Shown here piece by piece: positions 8,110 to 17,103 of a DNA stretch of 64,000 nt. Position 1 is the stretch's first letter. Every line of letters starts with the position of its first letter. Below the pieces are notes generated by a model that was not told the origin of the DNA, made no database searches, and saw nothing but the letters and a program-made list of their open reading frames with translations. This DNA is from Catenuloplanes niger (GTDB lineage Bacteria > Actinomycetota > Actinomycetes > Mycobacteriales > Micromonosporaceae): the NCBI RefSeq assembly GCF_031458255.1, contig NZ_JAVDYC010000001.1, forward strand, positions 4,225,001 to 4,289,000. The letters run 5' to 3'. A program made the translations under genes and the position numbers.

Positions 8110-9567
8110 ATGCCGGACCGTCCCGACTATGCCGCGTTCATCGCCGGGCACACCGCGGTCATCAACATGATCAACGCGGGCGCTTCCGGGGTCACCGCCC
8201 TGAACCGCCTGCTGGAGGTCGTGCAGACCGGGCTCGGTGCGCACGGCGTCTCGTTCGCGGAGTACGGTCCGAGCCGCGGCCGCATCGTGGCCACCAGCGG
8301 CGCGTCCAGCTGGGCGCTCGGCCGGGTGGTCGACCACGCGGACCCGTCCGTCGCCCGGTTGCTGTCCGGCCCGGCGACCACCGAGGTGCCGGTCACCGCG
8401 CTGCCCGCGGAGGTGGCGGAGCAGTTCACCACGCGCGGCATCCGGCGCATGCTCGGCGCCCGGGTGGAGGCCGGCGGTCTCGCGCTCGGCTCGCTGCACG
8501 CGTTCTTCACGGACGACGAGCCCAGCTCGCCGGAGGCGCACGGGTTGCTCGGCTACGTCGCGGTCTCCGTCGCGCATCTCTACGGTGACCAGTCCGGCCT
8601 GCCGGTGCACGGCGACGGCCCGGTCGTGGCCGCGCTGGCGGACGGGCTGGCGATCGTCGACTCGCAGGGCTACGTCCGGCTGTGGAACCCGGCGGCCGAG
8701 CGGGTCACCGGCCGGACCGCGGCGCAGGCGCTGAACCGGCCGCTGCCGTTCCCGGCGCCGCCGACCGGCCGGGTGATCGACCACCGGCTGCCGGACGGCC
8801 GCTGGATGAAGATCGCGGCCGGTGACCTGCCGGGCCGGTCCTACTCGCGCGTGGTCACGTTCCGCGACATCAGCGACCAGAACCAGCTCAACCACGACTG
8901 GGACCTGTTCCTGGCGGTGACCAGCCACGAGCTGCGCACGCCGGTCACCGTGATCAAGGGGTACGCGGACACTCTCACCGGCCACTGGGACGCGCTGGCG
9001 GACGGGGACCGTCGCGAGGCCACGCGCGCGATCGGCCAGCGCGCCACGGACCTGGCCCGGCTGGTCGACCGCCTGCTGGCCACGACCGGCGGCCTCGGCC
9101 CGGTCGGCGGTTCCGCACCGGTGCCGTTCGACGTGGTGGACGCGCTGCGCGCGGCGGTCACCGAGCTCCCCACCGACCTGCGCCGCCGGCTCACGCTGGA
9201 GCTGCCGGAGGACCTGCCGAAGGCGTTCGGCGACCGGGCCGCGATCGCCACCGTGGTCACCGAGCTGGCGACGAACGCGGGAAAGTACGCGGAGGGCGAC
9301 TCGCCGATCGAGCTGACCGCGGAGGCGGACGAGCAGACGGTGGCGTTCCGGGTTAGCGACCGCGGCATCGGGGTACGTCCTGAGCATGTGGAACGCGCAT
9401 TCGACCGCTTCTGGCAGGGCGAATCGGGCGACCACCGCCGCTACCCCGGTGCGGGCCTCGGACTGTTCCTGGTCCGCCGGATCGTGGAGCGGCAGAACGG
9501 ATGGGCCTCCATCCGGCCTCGGCCGGGCGGGGGCACGATCGTAGAGGTGCGCCTCCCCCGCGGCTGA
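8110..9567 (+). CDS. Soluble sensor histidine kinase (GAF-PAS-HisKA-HATPase)
   Basis: A 485-residue kinase with no membrane segment. Residues about 15-165 look like a GAF-type sensor and about 175-260 a PAS-like domain (DGLAIVDSQGYVRLWNPAAE). His273 sits in SHELRTPVTVIKGYAD, the phospho-acceptor box. The ATPase domain has the N-box (ELATNAGKYA), G1 (SDRGIGV), F-box (DRFWQG) and G2 (GAGLGLFLV). No response regulator gene is adjacent; the next gene is an RsbW-like ATPase, so the pair may feed a partner-switching pathway. Signal unknown. Confidence 0.88.
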   Translation: MPDRPDYAAFIAGHTAVINMINAGASGVTALNRLLEVVQTGLGAHGVSFAEYGPSRGRIVATSGASSWALGRVVDHADPSVARLLSGPATTEVPVTALPAEVAEQFTTRGIRRMLGARVEAGGLALGSLHAFFTDDEPSSPEAHGLLGYVAVSVAHLYGDQSGLPVHGDGPVVAALADGLAIVDSQGYVRLWNPAAERVTGRTAAQALNRPLPFPAPPTGRVIDHRLPDGRWMKIAAGDLPGRSYSRVVTFRDISDQNQLNHDWDLFLAVTSHELRTPVTVIKGYADTLTGHWDALADGDRREATRAIGQRATDLARLVDRLLATTGGLGPVGGSAPVPFDVVDALRAAVTELPTDLRRRLTLELPEDLPKAFGDRAAIATVVTELATNAGKYAEGDSPIELTAEADEQTVAFRVSDRGIGVRPEHVERAFDRFWQGESGDHRRYPGAGLGLFLVRRIVERQNGWASIRPRPGGGTIVEVRLPRG

Positions 9568-9608
9568 CGCGGCCGGGGCCACGGTCGAGACCTGCGAGGG
9601 GGCGGCGC

Positions 9609-10040
9609 ATGACGGCCGTACAACAGGAGAACGGGAGCATGCAGTCCCGCAGCCTGGTAGTGCCGCATCACGCCCAAGGCGTCCGGGCCGCCCGGCGCCA
9701 ACTCACCCAGGAGCTGACCGGCTCGATCACCGCGAGCCTGCTGTGTGACGTGGTCACCGTGGTCGCGGAGCTGCTCAGCAACGCGATACGGCATGCGCGT
9801 CCGCTGCCCGGCGGCGTGATCCGGTTGAGCTGGCGGCTGCGCCGTGCCACCGGTGACGCACGTGTGCTGGAGGTCCGGGTGACCGACGGCGGGGCCGCGA
9901 CCGAACCGTGCATGCGCGCCGCCGGACCCCGCTCGATCGACGGCCGCGGCCTGGGCATCGTGGCCGCGATGGCGCGCTGCTGGGGCACCGACCGGAACGG
10001 CGCCGAGCACTCGGTCTGGGCCGAGTTCGCCGTCGCCTGA
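9609..10040 (+). CDS. RsbW-like anti-sigma/ATP-binding regulatory protein
   Basis: A 143-residue GHKL ATPase domain alone, of the HATPase_c_2 type found in actinobacterial anti-sigma factors. It has the N-box ELLSNAIRHA, a G1-like DGGAA and a G2 GRGLGIVAAM. The ATG at 9609 has a GAGGGGG ribosome binding site; the frame extends upstream without one. It lacks an HisKA domain and cannot autophosphorylate on His; relatives are serine kinases or binders of anti-anti-sigma factors. Partner sigma factor and antagonist are not in the window. Confidence 0.85.
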   Translation: MTAVQQENGSMQSRSLVVPHHAQGVRAARRQLTQELTGSITASLLCDVVTVVAELLSNAIRHARPLPGGVIRLSWRLRRATGDARVLEVRVTDGGAATEPCMRAAGPRSIDGRGLGIVAAMARCWGTDRNGAEHSVWAEFAVA

Positions 10041-10122
10041 CCGGCTCGTCGCGGAAATTCCCGCTCCCGGGATCCGCGCCGGACGAGACGCCCCGTGGGG
10101 CGACCGCCTAGGCTGGGTCGCC

Positions 10123-11007
10123 GTGAGCAAGCGCCGTAGGAACAATGAGTCCGCCGCCGACGCGGCACCCAAGCGCCAGAAGGTCCGGGACATCTTCGTG
10201 CACCGGCCGTTCGAGGGGCTGGCCGACGAACCGGAGTGGGTCGCGCTGCGCGAACTGGTCCCGGCCGCGTCCGCCCCGCTGCGCCTGGCCCCCGATCTGG
10301 TGGAGAAGTACGGCGAGCGCACCGTCACGCTCGCGACCGTGCTCCCGATGGCCTGGCCCGCGATGACCCGGCCGGACGGCAGCGTCTTCATCGGCCTGCA
10401 GCGGCACATCCAGTCCGGCGACGTCTCCCGGGACCTGGCCGCCGCGCTGCTCTCGGCGCTGGAGACCACGCCGGGCAGCACCGTCGCCGTGCCCGCGCTG
10501 CCCGGCCCCGGGCCGCGGCTGCAGGACGTGCTGGCGGACGGTCCGCTGGAGATCGCCATGCACGACGGCTTCGAGTTCTGGCTGGAGGAGGGCGCGGCCG
10601 ACGACCCGACCGTGAAGGCGTCGCTGGAGCGGGCGAACGCGTCCGTCTACCCGACGGTCCGGCTCGCCGCGGCGCCTGCGGCGTACTGGTGTCGCGTGCC
10701 GGAGAAGTCCCACGTGCGGTGGGTGCTGCCGGACGGCGAGGACGCGGCGCTGAACGCGCTGGCCCGGCTGAGCGCGGCCGGCGAGCTGAAGCTCGGCGAG
10801 GACACCAAGTTCGCCGGCATGTTCCGCGCGCACGGTCTGCTGGTGCCGGTGTGGGACCTGCCGGTCGAGCCGGCGGGCTCGGAGTGGGAATCCCCACTCG
10901 CGGACTTCGCGAAGCGGTACGCGGCGGCGCTCACGGACGACACTCTGGACAGTGCCGCGCGGCGCGCCAAGCAGGGCCTCCTCGGCCGTCAGCTCACCCT
11001 TCGCTGA
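10123..11007 (+). CDS. DUF5926 family protein
   Basis: A 294-residue protein that I recognise as the DUF5926 family, widespread and single-copy in actinobacteria but of unknown function. The N-terminus is short and basic (SKRRRNNESAADAAPKRQK), then a folded region with RDIFVHRPFEGLADEPEW and LPMAWPAM, and a C-terminal part with FRAHGLLVPVWDL. No membrane segment, signal peptide or catalytic motif is seen. GTG start. Its neighbours give no functional hint. Confidence 0.85.
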   Translation: MSKRRRNNESAADAAPKRQKVRDIFVHRPFEGLADEPEWVALRELVPAASAPLRLAPDLVEKYGERTVTLATVLPMAWPAMTRPDGSVFIGLQRHIQSGDVSRDLAAALLSALETTPGSTVAVPALPGPGPRLQDVLADGPLEIAMHDGFEFWLEEGAADDPTVKASLERANASVYPTVRLAAAPAAYWCRVPEKSHVRWVLPDGEDAALNALARLSAAGELKLGEDTKFAGMFRAHGLLVPVWDLPVEPAGSEWESPLADFAKRYAAALTDDTLDSAARRAKQGLLGRQLTLR

Positions 11008-11188
11008 TCTTTACCGAGCTTTTCGGACAGTCGGCTCGCGGCGGTGTGCGCCATGTGGGAAAAAGGTGAATAGCACGGATTCATGTCTCACTCCGCAGAA
11101 TTCAGGGGTCTGGGTCTTGCATCCGTGCCGGGTCAACCACGTACCGTAGTGTCACGACAACCAATGGGACCTTTTGCCGGAGGTACCG

Positions 11189-11941
11189 ATGTCTGTCTTT
11201 TCCGCTCGTACAACCGTCCCCACTCAACGTGCGCTCACCGCCGGCGAGACCCGTCCCCGCCAGGACGACGGACTCCCGGTGCCGCTGGACGCGGTGCGTC
11301 CGGGCCCGATGGAATGGGCCCGTCGCCGCCGTGCCGAGCGGGACGCCCGCCGGATCGAGGCCGCCGGCCACCGTGCTCTGTCGCGGCTGGACCGTCTCGG
11401 CCCCGCCTGGCACATCGTCGACTGGCCGCGTGCCGACATGCCGAGCCAGCTGCTCGACCTGGACACCGCTCCGGACGAGCGCGCCGGATTCCTGGCGATC
11501 GGTCCGGGCGGCATCTTCGCCGTCGCGGTCGCGGATCACGGCCGGGCCCGCGTGCTCATCGCGGGCGACGTCGTCCAGATCAACGGGAAGCGCCCGAACT
11601 ACGTGGCCGAGGCCAAGCGCGACGCCAAGCGCGCCGCCAAGGCCCTCTCCGCCGCGGTCGGCCACACGATCCCGGTCACGCCCGTGCTCACGTTCGTGGG
11701 GACCGGTGTGATCAGCGTCTACGGCCTGCCGAAGGACTGTCTCGTGGCCACCGACCGTGAGCTGGACCGGCTCCTGGTCGCCGGTGGCGCGCGGATCAGC
11801 GCGGAGACCGCCACCAAGCTCACCGCGGTCGCCGAGCACCCGTCGACCTGGCTGAACGCGCCCTACCGGGCCGCCGCCGACAACTACCGGTGGTACGCCG
11901 AAGGCCGGACCGCGGCTGACAAGCGCACGCCTCGCCGGTAA
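11189..11941 (+). CDS. NERD-like (nuclease-related) domain protein, degenerate
   Basis: A 250-residue soluble protein resembling NERD proteins: SRLDRLGPAWHIVDW, then GFLAIGPGGIFAVAV and a C-terminal helical region. In active NERD domains the GPxGVF strand is followed by a conserved Asp/Glu-x-Lys; here it reads AVADHG, so catalytic residues appear lost. The ATG at 11189 follows GGAGG at 11179-11183. It is probably a nucleic-acid or partner-binding derivative; role unknown. Confidence 0.65.
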   Translation: MSVFSARTTVPTQRALTAGETRPRQDDGLPVPLDAVRPGPMEWARRRRAERDARRIEAAGHRALSRLDRLGPAWHIVDWPRADMPSQLLDLDTAPDERAGFLAIGPGGIFAVAVADHGRARVLIAGDVVQINGKRPNYVAEAKRDAKRAAKALSAAVGHTIPVTPVLTFVGTGVISVYGLPKDCLVATDRELDRLLVAGGARISAETATKLTAVAEHPSTWLNAPYRAAADNYRWYAEGRTAADKRTPRR

Positions 11942-12197
11942 CGTTTCAACGACGCCGCCGCGAACGACGCCCGGCGGGCAGGACGGCAGAGCCGATCACC
12001 GCACCCGGTTGGTCGGCGCCGCCGTCCGGCCCGCCACCGGCCGTTCGGGTCCGGGTCTGTTCGGCTTCGAGTCCGTGTGGATCCGGGTCCGTTCAAGCCC
12101 GGGTCTGTCGGCATCCCGCCACGGCCGAAGCGATCTTTCGGGCTAGAGTTGTCGGGTCCGGCCCGCCACGGTCCGTCGACACAGGGTTGGGAGGCGT

Positions 12198-12653
12198 GTG
12201 TTGGCACACCAGATCGAGCTGTCGCTCTCCGGGCACCAGTTCGCGTCGCCGGTCACCGCGCACCCGTCCGGCATGGCAGGCTGGGCCGCGGTCGCGGCGT
12301 CCGCCACCGAGCAGTGCCTGGTGATCGACACCGACCTGGCGATCGTCGCGGCGTCGCCGTCCTGCTGCACGCTGCTCGGCATGGGTGACCCGCTCGAGGT
12401 CGTCGGCCGTCCGCTGCTCGACGTGCTGCGCCTGATCGACTTCACGGCCAACCGCAACGCGCTCACCGAGTCGGACATCGACAAGATCCCGCCGCTGCTC
12501 GCGGTCACGTCCGGCCGGCTGGCCCGCGGCCTGATGCGCGTCGACGGCGCGGCCCAGCCCGGCACCGACGAGACGGTCGACGGCATCGCCACTCCCCTGT
12601 TCCAGGACGCGGCGGTCAGCGGCTCCCTCACGTTCTTCGCGCAGATCACCTAG
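12198..12653 (+). CDS. PAS-like domain protein of unknown function
   Basis: A 151-residue soluble protein. Residues about 30-100 resemble a PAS fold (EQCLVIDTDLAIVAASPSC and a LLGMGDPLEVVGRPLLDV loop). No output domain is attached, so it may be a stand-alone sensor that binds a partner. GGGAGG at 12189-12194 lies close to both a GTG (12198) and a TTG (12201); the start could be either. It stands alone between two unrelated genes. Confidence 0.6.
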   Translation: MLAHQIELSLSGHQFASPVTAHPSGMAGWAAVAASATEQCLVIDTDLAIVAASPSCCTLLGMGDPLEVVGRPLLDVLRLIDFTANRNALTESDIDKIPPLLAVTSGRLARGLMRVDGAAQPGTDETVDGIATPLFQDAAVSGSLTFFAQIT

Positions 12654-12762
12654 GCCCCGGATCCGGTCGTCGCCGGCGATCCACCGCGCGCGGGCGCCAC
12701 GCGCAGATGACGCCAGTTTTGGGTCCTGGCTTTCCGCCGGAACGGGCTTAACATCTGTCTTC

Positions 12763-13326
12763 GTGCCGGTCTCGCGTACCCTCGTGGCTCTTGGGGTCTC
12801 TGTTCTGGGCGTGGTGGTGCTCGCCGCGTGCGGCGCGCCGCCCGGGTTCGAGGAGCAGACCTGGACCCGTCCCGCGGTGTCCGCGCCCGCGTCCGTGCCG
12901 GTGCTGGACGTTCCCTCGATGCCGGTGCCGTGGCTGACGCCGACGGTCGAGCCGAGCGGCGCATACGCGGAGACCGTGCTGGTGCCGTGCCAGGGCGAGC
13001 CGGCCGCGTCCGACGTGATCGCGGTGCTGCGACGGACCGGCGACCTGGTGCCGGCCGCCGGGGGCGCGCGGGTGACCAGCGGCCCGTTCTGCGCCGGCAC
13101 GTGGCACCTCAGCCTGGTCTCGGTCCCGGCGGCGGAACCGCTGTTCGTGGTGACCAGCGGCCCGCCGGAGAGCCTGAAGCTCGTCACCGCGGGCACGAAC
13201 GTGTGCTCGGCCCGGGTGCGCGGCGCCGCGCCGTCCGCGATCCGCGCCGCCGCCTGCGGCGAGGCCCCGCTTCCCACCGCCACACCGACCTCGTCCCCGA
13301 CACCGACGAGCGCCTTCCGGATCTGA
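12763..13326 (+). CDS. Small secreted lipoprotein, hypothetical
   Basis: A 187-residue protein with a lipoprotein signal: a short basic N-terminus, a hydrophobic stretch (LGVSVLGVVVLAAC) and a lipobox LAAC, so it is likely anchored to the outer face of the membrane. The body is Val/Pro-rich with scattered cysteines (VPCQGE, PFCAGTW, NVCSARV), and the C-terminus is a Pro/Thr/Ser-rich tail. I recognise no domain. It lies alone between the PAS-like gene and pheA. Confidence 0.65.
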   Translation: MPVSRTLVALGVSVLGVVVLAACGAPPGFEEQTWTRPAVSAPASVPVLDVPSMPVPWLTPTVEPSGAYAETVLVPCQGEPAASDVIAVLRRTGDLVPAAGGARVTSGPFCAGTWHLSLVSVPAAEPLFVVTSGPPESLKLVTAGTNVCSARVRGAAPSAIRAAACGEAPLPTATPTSSPTPTSAFRI

Positions 13327-13401
13327 AGCCCTCGAACGAGCGCTTCTCAGAGCCGAAGCGGGGTGCGGCCGTCGCGGCGGGGCAGGGCCTAAGGTGGCGG
13401 T

Positions 13402-14334
13402 ATGCGCTTCGTCTATCTGGGCCCGGAGGCCACGTTCACCGAGCAGGCGTTGCTCACGGTGGCGGAGGCGGCGGCCGGTGAACGGGTGCCGGCGCGCAGC
13501 GTGCCGGAGGCGCTGGACGCGGTGCGTGGCGGTGACGCGGACGCCGCGCTGGTCCCGCTGGAGAACTCGATCGGCGGCGCGGTCCCGATCACGCTGGACG
13601 AGTTGATCGCCGGCGCGCCCCTGATGATCACCCGTGAGGTGGTGATCCCGGTCGAGTTCGTGCTCGGTGCGCGCGCCGGCACGCCGCTCGACGCGATCCG
13701 CACCGTGGCCGCGCACCCGCAGGCGTCCACCCAGTGCCGCAACTGGCTGCGCACCCACCTGCCGGACGCCGAGGTCACCGACGTGCTCTCCAACTCGGCC
13801 GCGGCGATCGCGGCCGCGGCCGGTGAGTTCGACGCCGCGATCTGCGCCCCGCTCGGCGCCGCGCGCTACGAGCTGGCCGTGCTCGCCGACAAGATCGCCG
13901 ACCACTCGCATGCGGTCACCCGGTTCGCGCTGGTCACCCGCCCGGCGACGCCGCCGGCACCGACCGGCGACGATCTCACGTCGCTGGCGCTGGTGATCCG
14001 GCACGACCAGGTCGGCGCGCTGCTGACCGTGCTGACCGAGCTCTCCGTCCGCGGCATCAACCTGACCCGCATCGAGTCGCGCCCGACCGGCGAGGCCCTC
14101 GGCCGCTACGTCTTCTTCCTCGACTGCGCCGGGCACGTCGCGGAGACCCGGTTCGGCGAGGCCCTCCAGGGGCTGCGGCGGGTGTGCGCGGACGTCCGGT
14201 TCCTCGGCTCCTATCCGCGCCACCGCTGGGCGCCGGACCTCGACCACCCGGTGCCGGCCCCGGCGGGCCTGTCCGACGAGTCCTTCGCCGCGTCCGCCGC
14301 CTGGGTCGACCGCCTCCGCCACGGCGACTACTGA
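13402..14334 (+). CDS. pheA: Prephenate dehydratase
   Basis: A 310-residue cytoplasmic enzyme that converts prephenate to phenylpyruvate in phenylalanine synthesis. The N-terminus MRFVYLGPEATFTEQA is typical; the periplasmic-binding-like catalytic domain contains NSIGGAVP and the TRF motif (SHAVTRFALVTRP), and a C-terminal ACT domain carries ESRPTGEALGRYVFFLD, the phenylalanine-sensing part. It is a monofunctional form without chorismate mutase, as usual in actinobacteria. Feedback inhibition by Phe is expected from the ACT domain. Confidence 0.95.
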   Translation: MRFVYLGPEATFTEQALLTVAEAAAGERVPARSVPEALDAVRGGDADAALVPLENSIGGAVPITLDELIAGAPLMITREVVIPVEFVLGARAGTPLDAIRTVAAHPQASTQCRNWLRTHLPDAEVTDVLSNSAAAIAAAAGEFDAAICAPLGAARYELAVLADKIADHSHAVTRFALVTRPATPPAPTGDDLTSLALVIRHDQVGALLTVLTELSVRGINLTRIESRPTGEALGRYVFFLDCAGHVAETRFGEALQGLRRVCADVRFLGSYPRHRWAPDLDHPVPAPAGLSDESFAASAAWVDRLRHGDY

Positions 14335-14369
14335 CCGTACGCCGGGCGGAGAGCGGTGCTGGTTCTTCG

Positions 14370-14461
14370 CCGGCCACGACGGGACCGGCAGGGAGGAGCG
14401 CCAGCGACGACCGGTGCCCGCGGGAGCGTGCGGGCCGGATGACGCCGGAAGCGGGAAAATC
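14370..14461 (-). repeat. Dispersed 3'-UTR element, copy R3
   Basis: On the minus strand, box A (TTTTCCCGCTTCCGGCG) begins 14 bases after the stop of the AIM24 gene. The spacer forms GCGT/ACGC, and box B reads GCTCCCGCGGGCACCGGTCG then GGCGCTCCTCCCTGCCGG. The convergent pheA gene ends on the other side. Confidence 0.8.
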
Positions 14462-14475
14462 CGCTTCTGGACGGG

Positions 14476-15210
14476 TCAGTCGAGCAGGCCGCCGAGGAGG
14501 CCGCCGCCGCTGTTGCTCTGGCCGCCGGCGACCGCGTGGCCGCCCGGGGGCTCCTCGGAGGGCTGCACGACGACGAAGCCCTGACCGGCGAAGCTCATCG
14601 TGAAGGCCTCACCGGTGGAGCGGCCGAGGAGCGTGCCGATGCCGAGCTGGTCGGCGCGGTGGTAGCCGGTCTGCAGGTTGGCGGACCAGGCGATGGCGGC
14701 CTGCGGGTCGACGTACGTCGGGGCGTCGATGTTGAGCACGACGGGGCTGCCGTTGGACGTGACCGCGATCCGGCCGTAGCCGGTGAAGACGCAGTTGAAG
14801 AGGCCGGCGGAGGACATCATGCCCATGCCCTGGACCATCTTGATGTCGTAGTTGAGCGTCGGGTCGAAGGCCAGCACGTTCGCCCCGTTGATCGACAGGG
14901 CGTCGCCGTGCTCCAGGTCGATGATGTGGATGTCGGCGGCGCGGTCCGCGAGGAAGAGGTCGCCGTGGCCGGTGACCTTCATCAGCGGGACGCCCTCGCC
15001 GGTGAGCTGCTTCTTGATGAACTTGCCGAGACCGCCGGAGCCCAGCGCCTGGAACTGCATCTGGCCCTGGTAGGCGACCATCGTGCCGGTGCGGGCCATC
15101 ATCTCGCCGTTGAGCTGGTATTTCAGCATCTTCGAGTTCTGCAGCCGCATGCCGGGGTGCTGATCCTGGTTGTTCTCCAGGTTCTCCGCGGAGAAGAGGG
15201 CGCTGCGCAT
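14476..15210 (-). CDS. AIM24 family protein
   Basis: A 244-residue protein of the AIM24 family (a beta-helix fold related to mitochondrial AIM24 and bacterial TerD-associated proteins); biochemical function unknown. It begins MRSALFSAENLENNQ after a good GGAGG site; an in-frame GTG 19 codons upstream is less likely. Typical internal motifs are KYQLNGEMMARTGTM, HIIDLEHGDAL and GMGMMSSAGLF. The C-terminus is a Gly/Leu-rich tail (GGGLLGGLLD). The element R3 follows its stop. Confidence 0.85.
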   Translation of the reverse strand: MRSALFSAENLENNQDQHPGMRLQNSKMLKYQLNGEMMARTGTMVAYQGQMQFQALGSGGLGKFIKKQLTGEGVPLMKVTGHGDLFLADRAADIHIIDLEHGDALSINGANVLAFDPTLNYDIKMVQGMGMMSSAGLFNCVFTGYGRIAVTSNGSPVVLNIDAPTYVDPQAAIAWSANLQTGYHRADQLGIGTLLGRSTGEAFTMSFAGQGFVVVQPSEEPPGGHAVAGGQSNSGGGLLGGLLD

Positions 15211-15263
15211 GATGGTTCCTCCAGCCAGACCGAATCGTTCCGCTTCGAGCCTAGATCGGCCGT

Positions 15264-15626
15264 TCAACCCCAGCCGAGATCGTGCAGCCGCGCGTCGTCG
15301 ATGCCGAAGTGGTGGGCGATCTCGTGGACCACGGTCACCGCGACCTCGTCGACCACGTCGTCCTCGCTGTCGCAGACGCGCAGGATCGGGTGGCGGTAGA
15401 TGGTGATCCGGTCGGGCAGCACGCCGGCGTAGTCCCAGCCACGCTCGGTCAGCGCGTGCCCCTCGTAGAGGCCGAGCAGCTCGGGCTCGCCGGGCGGGGA
15501 GTCGTCCTCGACCAGGATGACGACGTTGTCCATCAGCCGGAGCAGCTCCTCCGGCACCTCGTCGAGCGCCTCGCCGACGAGTTCCTCGAAGCGGTCGCGG
15601 TCCATCTCCACGGGCACGCGCCCCAC
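15264..15626 (-). CDS. Metallopeptidase-like (mini-zincin) protein
   Basis: A 120-residue protein with the zinc motif HEIAHHFGIDD (His101, Glu102, His105, with a further Asp ligand), placing it in the small zincin-like metallopeptidase family (PF06262 type). GVLPDRITIYRHPI is also typical. Predicted cytoplasmic, substrate unknown. Several in-frame GTG/ATG codons crowd the 5' end (15626 down to 15605), so the start is uncertain by about seven residues. It is 53 bp upstream of the AIM24 gene on the same strand. Confidence 0.85.
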   Translation of the reverse strand: MGRVPVEMDRDRFEELVGEALDEVPEELLRLMDNVVILVEDDSPPGEPELLGLYEGHALTERGWDYAGVLPDRITIYRHPILRVCDSEDDVVDEVAVTVVHEIAHHFGIDDARLHDLGWG

Positions 15627-15670
15627 TATGCCAGCGCCGGGCCGGCTGACCGCCGGCCCGGAACCGGTGA

Positions 15671-16102
15671 TCAGGCGAGTTTCGCGGAGAGCGTGATTTC
15701 CTGGACGCCCGGCGCGAGCAGGCGGGAGATCGGGCAGTTGGCCTTGGCCTCCTCCGCGATCTTGAGGAACGTCGACTCGTCGATCCCGGGCACGTCGCCC
15801 GTGGTCTCCAGATCGATCTTGGTGATGGAGAAGCCCGCGTCCGTCTGGCCCATGTGGACCTTGGCGGTGGAGTCCACGGACGTCGGCGTGAAACCCGCGT
15901 CCGAGAGGGCCTTGGAGAACGCCATCGAGAAGCAGCCGGCGTGCGCGGCGCCGATCAGCTCCTCCGGGTTCGTCCCCTCACCCTCCTCGAAGCGGGACTT
16001 GAACGAGTAGTTGCCCTGGAGGCCGCCCTTGCCGGTGCGGACCGTCCCGGAACCCTCGGTGAGATTGCCCTGCCAGCGGGCAGAGCCGGAGCGAATTGGC
16101 AT
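15671..16102 (-). CDS. OsmC family peroxiredoxin
   Basis: A 143-residue OsmC/Ohr-type thiol peroxidase. The two redox cysteines are visible: Cys57 in AHAGCFSMAF and Cys123 in ANCPISRLL. It reduces organic hydroperoxides in the cytoplasm. The ATG at 16102 is chosen because the family begins MPIRSGSARWQG; the frame stays open for 67 more codons upstream without family similarity. It is transcribed divergently from the membrane protein gene at 16256. Confidence 0.92.
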   Translation of the reverse strand: MPIRSGSARWQGNLTEGSGTVRTGKGGLQGNYSFKSRFEEGEGTNPEELIGAAHAGCFSMAFSKALSDAGFTPTSVDSTAKVHMGQTDAGFSITKIDLETTGDVPGIDESTFLKIAEEAKANCPISRLLAPGVQEITLSAKLA

Positions 16103-16255
16103 ACCTGCGACGCTAGCCCAATCCGTGCGCCGGTGCGCCCGTGCCACGAAAGACACCGGGGAACCCGCAACCGGTCTCGGGACTGTGACGTCATGTCCAT
16201 GAGAGCTGAAATCCCAGGCCGGCGTGGAACAATCCTTCGGAGGGAGGCGGATCCC

Positions 16256-17047
16256 ATGGAGCAGCAGACGCCCCGAGAGCCCGGCGCCGCGATCAACGGT
16301 CATTCGGTGCCGGACCTGCTCGACACCCGTGGCGACGAGCAGACCCCGGACCCGTCCGGCGGTACGCCGCCCGCCCGCTCCGCACGCTGGCGCCGCCGGC
16401 TGCGGCCGGACCTCACGGTGCTGCGGGGCGTCGCGTTGCTCGGTGCGGCCGGCGTGTTCGGCTCGCTGGTCACCGAGTGGCAGCGGTACGACGTGCCGCT
16501 CGACGACGGCGGGGAGGACATCGGCCCGGCGGTCGTCGAGCCGATCCGGGTGTACCTGGACCAGCTGGGCGTGCTCGCCTACGGCTACCTCGGCGCCGCG
16601 ATCGCGCTGGCCGGCTGCGTCGCGCTGGCGCTGTTCGGCCGCCCGTCAGGCCGGGCACAGAGCCGCGTGCTGGCGCTGGCCATGACCGGTGCCGCGCTCG
16701 CCTGTGTCGCCGCGGTGATCTTCTCCGGCGACTCCGAGACGATCCGCCTCGGCGGGCTGGTCTACTCCTCCGGCGAGACCGACTTCACGCTGCACACCGA
16801 GATGGGCACCTGGTACGCGCTGGCCGGCGTCGCGCTGCTCGGGCTCGCCGCCTACCTCACGCCCCGCCCGCGTACCGTCCCGGCCGCCGCGAGCGACCCG
16901 GACGGCGACCCGGACGGCGACGAGTGGCGGCAGCCGGTGGTGCCGCGGCACGCGGACGAGACGCCGGGCGCGCCGCTGGACCTCAGCGTGGAGCCGGTCG
17001 AGCCGTTCCACCGCTCCTTCGACGACCGGCGGGAACCCTGGCGCTGA
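16256..17047 (+). CDS. Four-helix membrane protein of unknown function
   Basis: A 263-residue protein with a 55-residue hydrophilic N-terminus, four predicted membrane helices (near LRGVALLGAAGVFGSLV, YLGAAIALAGCVALALF, LALAMTGAALACVAAVIF and WYALAGVALLGLAAYL) and an acidic, probably cytoplasmic, C-terminal tail. A strong GGAGGGAGG site precedes the ATG. I recognise no family. It sits 56 bp upstream of serS on the same strand and could share its transcript. Confidence 0.7.
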   Translation: MEQQTPREPGAAINGHSVPDLLDTRGDEQTPDPSGGTPPARSARWRRRLRPDLTVLRGVALLGAAGVFGSLVTEWQRYDVPLDDGGEDIGPAVVEPIRVYLDQLGVLAYGYLGAAIALAGCVALALFGRPSGRAQSRVLALAMTGAALACVAAVIFSGDSETIRLGGLVYSSGETDFTLHTEMGTWYALAGVALLGLAAYLTPRPRTVPAAASDPDGDPDGDEWRQPVVPRHADETPGAPLDLSVEPVEPFHRSFDDRREPWR

Positions 17048-17103
17048 CCGCGGCCGGGATATCGGCGTGAGCGTTCCGACGCGTCCCGGTAGGCTCAACA
17101 ACC